Shown here: piece by piece, positions 1 through 6,830 of the stretch
Layout: the number at the start of each line of letters is the position of its first letter
Numbering within the stretch: position 1 is the stretch's first letter
NCBI GenBank assembly: GCA_900548895.1
Contig: URLZ01000039.1
Span: 1-21,120, forward strand
Source of the DNA: an uncultured Akkermansia sp.
GTDB lineage: Bacteria > Verrucomicrobiota > Verrucomicrobiia > Verrucomicrobiales > Akkermansiaceae
Direction: 5' to 3'
DNA length: 21,120 bases
Translations under genes and position numbers: made by a program
Notes under the pieces: generated by a model
Told to the model about the DNA's origin: nothing
The model's database searches: none
The model's input: the letters and a program-made list of their open reading frames with translations, nothing else

Positions 1-210
1 TGAGGGCAAGCAAAACGTGGGTTAGCCTCGTGTCCAGAAACCCGGGGCCAGCATATATATGGCCTGCTCGACGATTCTGAACAGAGAATTCAGCGACAGC
101 TCATCTTCGTAAGACCTCTGTTCCTTTTGCTCCCTTCATAGCGAAAGATCGGCCTCTCCGCTCTTCCCACGCACAAAAAGCGTCGCCCGCCAGAACGCAA
201 AAAACTCCCC
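1..210. other. Left-edge non-coding stretch
   Basis: No credible gene is visible. GC content is intermediate, lower than in the R-M operon. A minus-strand frame without a start codon (stop at 22-24, open back to about 135) could be the tail of a degraded gene, but nothing in it is recognisable. A short alternating AT run lies at about 53-60 between two GGCC tetramers. No terminator or promoter could be supported. Confidence 0.4.
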
Positions 211-591
211 TCACCGCCCCAGCCGATCGCGGAGATCATTCAGCCACTCCCCGCGATACTTGAAGTAAGAAGGCCCCGGCACGCCGCGCTCCGCCCCCGT
301 GAGCCGGCGCGCCAGGCCGGAAAGCGACAAAGCCCGCCCCTCATACTCCACATGCTCACCATCGAGCACGGGGCACCAAATCCCCGAGGGCTTGCGATAC
401 GTGTACCAGAACTCCACCACCTCCCCGGGCTCAATCCCGCAGAGTGAAAAGGAAACCACTCCATGCTCTTCTTGCAGGTATCTCGTGCTACACAAGTCTT
501 TAATCTGATAGAATAACAATAAATAACTCTTTGACTTTTGGCATCCTGCCTGATACTCTTTTACAGAAATATGAGCCAAAAATATATGCAA
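211..591 (-). CDS. Small R-M-associated-like protein, probably a truncated remnant
   Basis: The frame is 126 codons from an ATG at 591, but only the last ~85 codons (about 471 down to 211) look like real coding sequence. They are GC-rich like the hsd genes and contain FSLCGIEPGEVVEF, then a block around DGEHVEYEGRALSLSGLA, then GPSYFKYRGEWLNDLR. That pattern, a 'G-I-x-x-G' start followed by V-x-Y-x-G, a S-L-S-x-L-A helix and G-P-x-Y-F-x-Y-x-G-E, resembles small C-terminal domains in R-M-associated or GIY-YIG proteins (DUF4357/RAMA-like). The exact family is uncertain. The first ~40 codons are AT-rich, resemble the neighbouring ATPase DNA and have no Shine-Dalgarno site, so the true N-terminus was probably lost when the AT-rich DNA arrived. 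It lies on the same strand as and downstream of hsdR, so it may once have been the last gene of that operon. It overlaps the start of the ATPase gene by about 20 nt if the 591 ATG is used. Confidence 0.45.
   Translation of the reverse strand: MHIFLAHISVKEYQAGCQKSKSYLLLFYQIKDLCSTRYLQEEHGVVSFSLCGIEPGEVVEFWYTYRKPSGIWCPVLDGEHVEYEGRALSLSGLARRLTGAERGVPGPSYFKYRGEWLNDLRDRLGR
531..557 (+). promoter_or_regulatory. Possible promoter of the AT-rich ATPase gene
   Basis: TTGACT (531-536) is followed after 15 nt by GATACT (552-557). The spacing is short and the surroundings are AT-rich, so a chance match is quite possible. If it is used, transcription would start just before the ATG at 571, leaving almost no leader. 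Confidence 0.3.
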
Positions 592-2379
592 AACATCATA
601 AGATCGATAAAAATTACGAATGTAAAAGGTTTTGGAATCCTGGGTAAGGAGCTTCGGGGAAATTTGTATAGTGGAAAGATCAACATATGCGTCGCTCCCA
701 ATGGATTTGGTAAATCATCACTAGCGAAAGCATTTGAGGGTTTGAGAAAAAGAAGTTATAAAATTGAGGAGGAGGATAAAAATGATAAAACCCAATCTAA
801 GAGCAGTAGTCTAGAGTTAACTATAGGAGATCAAAAATACGTAGCTGATGATTCGAAGAATGATATAAGCCGTAAGTTGAATGTGCATGTAATACATAAC
901 AGAGTATATGCGGAACATACGAGCAAAAAGACACAATATAAAACACATGTAAAGAGTTATATAGGTGTCAAGAAAATATCGATATGCAAGAGTATTAGTA
1001 AGCCCAAGAATATTAGCATTAAGAGAGAGATGGCAGGATATTATAAAGTTAATCAGAATTTATTTATTGCAGTAGATATAGATAAATTAATGGGGAAATT
1101 ATCGGAAAGAGATGAGGCGTGCTTGGTTTTCAATAAGATTGATTATAAAAGGAAATGGAAAGAGATGCTTGAAGCAGTACCTATGGAGATAAATCAACTA
1201 GTGTCATCACGAAATTCTAATGCGACTGGACTCTCGAATCGGTACCTTAGTAAATATTTTCTGGACTTCAAGAATAAATATAACTTCCCGGGAATGGACG
1301 ATTTCAGTTTGTTCTGCGATTTCTTAGTGCTGATTTATATCTATAAAGAACAAAATGATTATTTTGAAGATATGATCAAATATTCAAAGTATCGGAAGCT
1401 TCGTGATGAGATTGATTCTAGCATAAAATCATTGAATACAACCTATAGGGATATTAAAACGACAATTGAGAAAGGAGAGCTTGTGATAAAGTTCCCAGAT
1501 GCAAGCCGGATGTCAAATGGTCAGCGGGACGTTATGACTTTTACAGCCGAATTGCTTAAGTTTAGATTCTTAAGTGAATCGGATCGCCCCAAATTACTTA
1601 TTATCGACGACGTGTTTGACTATTTGGATGATGCAAACATCATGGTAGCTCAGTACTATCTGTCGGAGCTGATTTTAAGAATGAAAAGTAAGGTCTATGT
1701 CGTTATATTGACTCACCTTGACCCAAATAGCTTTAGAAACTATATCTTCAATAAAAAGAGAGTTAATGTTGTATATTGGGGATACAGGAAGATTTCCGAG
1801 GCCCCTGGTATGAAGGCACTTATAGATTTACGAAATAGATGCAAGGAAAATAACAAAGATTTGTATACTAAAATATCTAACTACATGTTGCATTATTACC
1901 CCGAGGCTCAAGATATTAGAGAGGATCTCAAACAATCAGGTGAAGAGCAGGTTCGTAAAGTGAACATATCTTGGGGAGACACGACAATATATAAGAATTA
2001 TTTGATAGACGAGATCAATAAGTATTTTTCCGGGGAGGACGGATATGACCACATTGCTGTTGCTATTGCTTTGAGATTACGTACAGAAAAATTGGCCTAT
2101 GATTGCCTAAATGACGAAGAAAAAAAGGAAAGATTCTTAACAGCACATGCGACTAAGGACAAACTTGCTTTGTGTGAGCAAGAAGGAATAGACATACCGT
2201 CGGCCTATTATGTTGCTTTGTCTATTCATAATGAGCTGTGTCATCTCAATTTCAGCAATAACGATGATGAGAGCAAGGAGAAGCAAATCGCTCACAAACT
2301 CCAGAACATAGCAGTTACACAAATTCTTAAAACGATATTTGATTTTAATGACGAGGCGATTGAGGCAAGCGCGATATAA
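571..2379 (+). CDS. Solitary SMC/RecF-like (AAA_13-type) ATPase, candidate anti-phage gene
   Basis: From the ATG at 571 this is 602 aa; a TTG at 538 and an ATG at 586 are alternatives, and none has a clear Shine-Dalgarno site. ABC-type ATPase motifs are in the right order: Walker A APNGFGKSS (residues 42-50), an LSGGQ-like signature SNGQR (315-319), Walker B KLLIIDDVFDYLDD with Asp-Asp at 346-347, and an H-loop histidine at 382 in LTHLD. Asp in place of the usual catalytic Glu after Walker B is common in AAA_13/RloC-type defence ATPases. The arms between the two ATPase halves are short, so this is not a full SMC. The last ~190 residues form a helical domain I do not recognise, with a conserved-looking HNELCHL near residue 555. 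The gene is strikingly AT-rich (AAA, ATA, AGA codons) inside GC-rich DNA, which indicates recent transfer. No partner nuclease is adjacent, unlike PtuA of Septu. A defence role is inferred from fold and from the neighbouring type I R-M operon. Confidence 0.82.
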   Translation: MSQKYMQNIIRSIKITNVKGFGILGKELRGNLYSGKINICVAPNGFGKSSLAKAFEGLRKRSYKIEEEDKNDKTQSKSSSLELTIGDQKYVADDSKNDISRKLNVHVIHNRVYAEHTSKKTQYKTHVKSYIGVKKISICKSISKPKNISIKREMAGYYKVNQNLFIAVDIDKLMGKLSERDEACLVFNKIDYKRKWKEMLEAVPMEINQLVSSRNSNATGLSNRYLSKYFLDFKNKYNFPGMDDFSLFCDFLVLIYIYKEQNDYFEDMIKYSKYRKLRDEIDSSIKSLNTTYRDIKTTIEKGELVIKFPDASRMSNGQRDVMTFTAELLKFRFLSESDRPKLLIIDDVFDYLDDANIMVAQYYLSELILRMKSKVYVVILTHLDPNSFRNYIFNKKRVNVVYWGYRKISEAPGMKALIDLRNRCKENNKDLYTKISNYMLHYYPEAQDIREDLKQSGEEQVRKVNISWGDTTIYKNYLIDEINKYFSGEDGYDHIAVAIALRLRTEKLAYDCLNDEEKKERFLTAHATKDKLALCEQEGIDIPSAYYVALSIHNELCHLNFSNNDDESKEKQIAHKLQNIAVTQILKTIFDFNDEAIEASAI

Positions 2380-2462
2380 GGGAAAATTCCAGTGTGAATA
2401 GCACTCCTTCTGCTAGCCACAAAGGTGAGGGCTAAGAATAATGTGGTATATTATCAATTCTT

Positions 2463-5400
2463 TTAGCATTTATTGTTTACATCGAAACCACCGCTCAGGA
2501 TAAACCGGCGCAGCTCGCCATCCAGACGAGCCTTCACCAGCAGCGGAGAAAGCGTCGGGCCGCCCTTGCTGAAGAAAGCCGCCGCCTTCTTCAGATCCAC
2601 CGTCTTCTTCAACTTGTCCAGACGGCCGAACTCATTGATATTGCTCGCCGTCACATTGCTTCCCATCAGATCGCGCAGCAGTTGCTCGGACAAGCCCAGC
2701 GCCTCCGCGAAGCGGTGAATCCGGTCATCGTGCGCCCTCGCCATATACTCCGTCAGATAATCGCGGAAGGACTTGCCCTCCTCGGGAATCACATCGCCGC
2801 CCAGAATATCATTCAGGAAGAGACTCGCGTACTTCTGCTCCTCCTGCGACAGCAGAGCAAAACTCTTGTGTAGCTCCGTTTCCGCGCGGGCGAGATCCTC
2901 AGCCGCCACACCCTTCTGCGTCAAAACCTTCCTGTACTTCTCGAAGCGCGAATTCAAGTAATCGTGATCAATCTTGCCCGTGCTCACCTCAAAGGGAAAG
3001 CCCGGAATATCAAAAGGCGCCTCTGACTCTCCATCATCCCCAGTCGGCGGCTTCTGCTCATCCCTCTCAAAAAGCTCATTGTACCTCTTGAGCAGAATTG
3101 TGTACGTCACCTGATCCAACTCCACCCGAATGCTGAACTCCTTCCCCGTCTCCGGATCCGGGATACTGTACTCGCGCTGCTCCCAGCGGAAGCCTTGAAG
3201 CTGTGCCGCCTTCAGCTTGCCGTCCAGCTCGCGGAAGAGCTTGGCAAACTCCCGCGCCTCACCCGCCTCCTTCGGCAGCGTCATGAAATCCGGCACCCCG
3301 GCCTCCTCAAACAGCTCGCGGATTTCCGCATAGCGCGCATTGATCGCCTCCAGATTCCTGTTGAGGCGATCCGCAAACAGAGCCAGCGGCTTGTCGCCGG
3401 AATACAACTTCACCGCCTTCTGCACATTCTGCTCCATCGTGTGCGGGCGCCGATAATAGCGAATCACCCCGAAAGGCTTCTCGTTGCCGAACAAGCGATT
3501 CGTGCGCGAGAAAGCCTGAATCACATTCTCATAGCGCAGCATCTTGTCCATGTAAAGCGTATTGATCCACTTCGAGTCAAAGCCCGTCAGCATCTGATCC
3601 ACCACAATCAGCAGATCAATCTGCTGCTCCCGATCGAGCTCCAGCCGCTCATACGGACGCTTGTGCGCCAGGCGCGCCGCAATATCCTTCTTCATCTCCG
3701 CGAAGGTCGGAATCGTGAAATCACGGCCATAGCGGCGATTGTAGTCCTCAATAATCTCACACAGCCCCTCCTCCTTCGCAACCCCCCGGCCGCTGTTGTC
3801 GATGTTCGGATCAAAGAGCGCCGTAACCTTCAGCCCCGGCGCCTCCTCCTTCAGCAAGCGATAATACAGAATCGCCTCCGGAATACTCGACGTCGCAAAG
3901 AGCGCGTGAAACTTCCCGCTGCGGCTCAGCGTCCCCCAAGTCTCCATAATATCCCGCACCACCGCCCGCCGATGCTCCTCGCACTCATACTGACTCTCCG
4001 GCAGATAATCCTCAACCCCCTTCGTGTAATTCCCCGCCTCATCCTCCACCCCGTGCATGGGCAGACTCATGATGCGCTGAAAAACCGCCTCCTTCTTCGG
4101 GTCGGCGTGCGCCTCCTCCACCGTCTCCGCCTTCGCCTCGTGCAGAGCCACGGCCCGCCTCACATCCTGATCCCTGTAAGTCAGCACCTTGTAGGGGTCA
4201 AAGCCCAGCACGTTCCCATCCCTGATGCCATCCGCAATGCTGTAGCGGTGCAGCTCGTCGCCGAAAATATCAGACGTCGTGCTGCCGCACTTCTCATTCT
4301 CCTGCTGAATCGGCGTGCCGGTGAAGCCGAAGAAGAGCGCCCGCGGAAAGGTCTTCTTGATCGTCAGCAGCATATCGCCGAAGGTCGTGCGGTGGCACTC
4401 ATCCACAATAAAGACCATGCGGCGGCTGCCAATAGCCTTGAGATCCGCCTCCCGGAGCCCGCCCTCCGCCTCATCGCGGATGCGGCTCATCTTCTGAATC
4501 GAAGTGACAATCAGCGTATCAGACGGATTGCGGCTCTTGAGCTTGGCGACCAGCGCCCCCGTATTCTCCGTGGCCTGCACATCCTGATCATCATCGGCAA
4601 AACCGCGGTACTCCTTCAGACTCTGCGTTCCCAGCTCAATGCGATCCACCAGAAAGACCACCTTGTCGGCATCCTTGGAGGCAGAAATGAGCTGCGCGGA
4701 CTTGAAGGACGTCATCGTCTTGCCCGAGCCGGTCGTGTGCCAGATGTAGCCGCCGCGCTGGTTGGACTCCTCCCACTTGTGCTCGGTCACCCGGTCCGAG
4801 ATCGCATTGGCGGCATAATACTGGTAACTGCGCATGACCTTCAGCACCCCGTCGGAATCATCCGCCACGGTGTAGAAGCCGATGAGCTGGTGCGCCATGG
4901 GGATGGAGAGCAGGGTGGAGCAAATGCCCCGCTTGGGATCGGCGTTCTTCCAGTCGTGAATCGGCTCGTTGTTGAAATCTGCCCAGTGGAAGAAATAATC
5001 CGAATTGAAGTGCCCCTCGCGCCCGGGGTTGGCAAAGTAGAGCGTATCCTCCGGCGTCATCGCCACAAAGATCTGGACGAGGGAGAACAGGCCCGTGTAC
5101 ACGCCCTCCTTCATGTATCGCTCAATCTGTAGGCAGGCTCGGCTGACGGGGACACCCGAGCGCTTCAGCTCGATGTGGATCACGGGCATGCCGTTGATGA
5201 GCAGCATGAGATCCCCGCGGCGCTCGCCGAGCATGGCGGAGCCGGTGGAGAAGCGCGGCTGCTGGGCGATCTGGTAGCGGCTCTGCCCGGCGGCGATTTC
5301 GCGGCGGTCATAGATCTTGAGCGACACCTCGCGGCCGCAGTGCAGGGTGTCGGCGGGGTTGTCGCGCTTGATCGTCACGTGGTGGCCGTTGATGAAGCCG

Positions 5401-5639
5401 TTGAGCTTCAGCGGGGTTCTCAGCTCGGTGATCTGCTCAATGATCTGCTGCATCTCGCCCTCGGTGAGGGGCTGATCGTTGAGTCGGTCGATACCGCGGT
5501 TATTCTCAAAAAGGATGTCGGCCCAGTTCTGCCGGAGTTCGGCCTCCGTGCAGTTCTTCAGAACCTTGCTCTCCCAACCGTATTCGGACAGCACCTTGAT
5601 GACGGCTTCTTCAAACTCTGCTTCTTGCGTGAATGACAT
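2463..5639 (-). CDS. hsdR: Type I restriction enzyme, R (motor/endonuclease) subunit
   Basis: This 1058-aa protein is the DNA-translocating and cutting subunit of a type I R-M complex. The N-terminal PD-(D/E)xK nuclease is visible as RGDLMLLING followed by IELK, with catalytic Asp143, Glu157 and Lys159. The superfamily 2 helicase core follows: Walker A TTGSGKT (302-308), DECH box (413-416), motif III FTGTP (439-443) and motif VI QAFSRTNR near residue 710. The C-terminal helical part that docks on HsdM/HsdS fills the rest. Length is normal for the family. The ATG at 5639 is preceded by AGGAAGGA about 10 nt upstream, a good ribosome binding site. It is the last gene of the M-S-R operon, 24 nt after hsdS. 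The last few codons lie exactly where the DNA turns AT-rich, so its extreme C-terminus may have been altered by the insertion next door. Confidence 0.97.
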   Translation of the reverse strand: MSFTQEAEFEEAVIKVLSEYGWESKVLKNCTEAELRQNWADILFENNRGIDRLNDQPLTEGEMQQIIEQITELRTPLKLNGFINGHHVTIKRDNPADTLHCGREVSLKIYDRREIAAGQSRYQIAQQPRFSTGSAMLGERRGDLMLLINGMPVIHIELKRSGVPVSRACLQIERYMKEGVYTGLFSLVQIFVAMTPEDTLYFANPGREGHFNSDYFFHWADFNNEPIHDWKNADPKRGICSTLLSIPMAHQLIGFYTVADDSDGVLKVMRSYQYYAANAISDRVTEHKWEESNQRGGYIWHTTGSGKTMTSFKSAQLISASKDADKVVFLVDRIELGTQSLKEYRGFADDDQDVQATENTGALVAKLKSRNPSDTLIVTSIQKMSRIRDEAEGGLREADLKAIGSRRMVFIVDECHRTTFGDMLLTIKKTFPRALFFGFTGTPIQQENEKCGSTTSDIFGDELHRYSIADGIRDGNVLGFDPYKVLTYRDQDVRRAVALHEAKAETVEEAHADPKKEAVFQRIMSLPMHGVEDEAGNYTKGVEDYLPESQYECEEHRRAVVRDIMETWGTLSRSGKFHALFATSSIPEAILYYRLLKEEAPGLKVTALFDPNIDNSGRGVAKEEGLCEIIEDYNRRYGRDFTIPTFAEMKKDIAARLAHKRPYERLELDREQQIDLLIVVDQMLTGFDSKWINTLYMDKMLRYENVIQAFSRTNRLFGNEKPFGVIRYYRRPHTMEQNVQKAVKLYSGDKPLALFADRLNRNLEAINARYAEIRELFEEAGVPDFMTLPKEAGEAREFAKLFRELDGKLKAAQLQGFRWEQREYSIPDPETGKEFSIRVELDQVTYTILLKRYNELFERDEQKPPTGDDGESEAPFDIPGFPFEVSTGKIDHDYLNSRFEKYRKVLTQKGVAAEDLARAETELHKSFALLSQEEQKYASLFLNDILGGDVIPEEGKSFRDYLTEYMARAHDDRIHRFAEALGLSEQLLRDLMGSNVTASNINEFGRLDKLKKTVDLKKAAAFFSKGGPTLSPLLVKARLDGELRRFILSGGFDVNNKC

Positions 5640-5663
5640 GGCGCGTGTTTCCTTCCTGCTATG

Positions 5664-6830
5664 TTACACGAACATTTTCTCAAGGCAAGCTTTCTTGATG
5701 TTTTGCAGGTGTTCGAGCTTGCGGCGGTGAAGGGTTATGATGTCATCGAGAGATTCAAAGAATTTGGCGATATGATGTTGCTCTTCTTCGGATGGCACCG
5801 ACACTTCCAGGCAGCCCAGCGCTTTGCCAGAAATCTCAAGGAACGTTGATCCTGAAGCTATTGATTCTGCTTTAGCTTTAATTGTACGGTTCATCGAATA
5901 AATGAAATAGCAGGAATACCCATCTTTTAATATCAGAGATTGGAATCCTTGGTTCGTTGCCGCGGGGCTTTTTAAAATGGCCATTTTCCCAATTCCCGCT
6001 CTGCTGGTGAAGAGTACAGTCCTGTCTGCAGGCAGTACCTTTGCAGAACTATGGTAAAGCCCTAATTCAGTAATCTTTCTGGCACTTTCTGTTGCATATC
6101 TAAGACCTTCCATTTCTGCGGGGGTATACCAATCTATTTGACCATCCCAATATTCAGGAATAATGGTGCTCGGCGTCCCTCCACCCTCAATCTCGGCTAT
6201 TTCCCCCAGCTTCCGCCTCTCCCACTCCCCCGTAAACCCGGCGAAGCGCAGCTCGGGAACGAGCTCGCCCTCTTTCGGGAACAGCTTTTCGAGCATCGAT
6301 TTCTTGAGGGTCTCGAGCAGCTCGCACTTGCGGCGGCGAAGCGTGATGAGGGTGTCGAGAATTGAGAGTATTGCTGCAACTTTAGTTTGTTCTGCCTTGC
6401 TGGGCAGAAGAGCTTGTAAGGCAATGATCTTATTTACAGCAAGGCCTGGTTGAGCAGATTGGGCGGAATATTGCCCCAAATTTAGCAACTTTAGCAAGTA
6501 AAATATAAATCTTGTCTCGTTATTCCGATTTGCTCTTACTGCTATTGCGTGTTCTGTAAAATATGCCTGTCCTGTAGAATAATTCACATTACCGCACAGA
6601 GCTCCTTGACGGCCAATGATCGCATATTCACCGCTGTGATTGTGCCTTTGAGTGAATCCTCTTAGTCCATTCCCCCCAAACACGGGATATGTTCCGAGCT
6701 TGGAAATTTCAGAAGCTGGTATGAAATCACCGCTTTTAAACTCATCGCAGATTTCTCCCAACTTCCTCCTCTCCCACTCCCCCGTGAACCCCGCAAATCG
6801 AATCGCGGGCGTGTTGTTCTCACTCGGCAT
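5664..6830 (-). CDS. hsdS: Type I restriction enzyme, S (specificity) subunit
   Basis: This 388-aa protein sets which bipartite DNA sequence the complex methylates or cuts. It shows the classic two-repeat layout: target recognition domain 1 (about 11-150), central conserved helix with LDTLITLRRRK (about 150-190), recognition domain 2 (about 195-345), and distal conserved helix with LDDIITLHRRK (about 352-388). The segment RFAGFTGEWERRKLGEI occurs identically at residues 11-27 and 195-211. The ATG at 6830 is chosen over an upstream in-frame ATG at 6887 because homology begins here, GGGAGGGG lies about 7 nt upstream, and it overlaps the hsdM stop by 11 nt, which suggests translational coupling. 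The recognition domains are clearly AT-richer than the conserved repeats, as expected if they were exchanged by recombination. Confidence 0.95.
   Translation of the reverse strand: MPSENNTPAIRFAGFTGEWERRKLGEICDEFKSGDFIPASEISKLGTYPVFGGNGLRGFTQRHNHSGEYAIIGRQGALCGNVNYSTGQAYFTEHAIAVRANRNNETRFIFYLLKLLNLGQYSAQSAQPGLAVNKIIALQALLPSKAEQTKVAAILSILDTLITLRRRKCELLETLKKSMLEKLFPKEGELVPELRFAGFTGEWERRKLGEIAEIEGGGTPSTIIPEYWDGQIDWYTPAEMEGLRYATESARKITELGLYHSSAKVLPADRTVLFTSRAGIGKMAILKSPAATNQGFQSLILKDGYSCYFIYSMNRTIKAKAESIASGSTFLEISGKALGCLEVSVPSEEEQHHIAKFFESLDDIITLHRRKLEHLQNIKKACLEKMFV
6198..6248 (-). repeat. hsdS internal direct repeat, copy 2
   Basis: These 51 nt encode RFAGFTGEWERRKLGEI at the start of the second recognition domain. 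The peptide is identical to that of copy 1 (6750-6800), and the DNA is similar but not identical. Such repeats frame the recognition domains and can serve as crossover points for domain exchange. Confidence 0.8.
6750..6800 (-). repeat. hsdS internal direct repeat, copy 1
   Basis: This is the first copy of the 17-residue repeat, at the start of the first recognition domain of HsdS. It is in the same orientation as the copy at 6198-6248, about 550 nt away. Confidence 0.8.

Noticed and set aside
22..135. Minus-strand frame without a start codon, possible gene tail
   Set aside because: It is too short, unidentified, and its upstream stop leaves no plausible start.
2385..2450. Possible terminator between the ATPase gene and hsdR
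   Set aside because: The best stem is only five base pairs with an 11-nt loop and no following T run on either strand.
535..2468. Near-match CTTTTGGCAT (535-544) and CTTTTAGCAT (2459-2468) flanking the ATPase as a target-site duplication
   Set aside because: Ten bases with one mismatch in AT-rich DNA is expected by chance. No inverted terminal repeats or transposase were seen.
3195..5132. Long plus-strand open frame antisense to hsdR
   Set aside because: It has no recognisable domain, an odd composition rich in Arg, Leu and His, and lies wholly inside hsdR. It is a by-product of GC-rich codon use.
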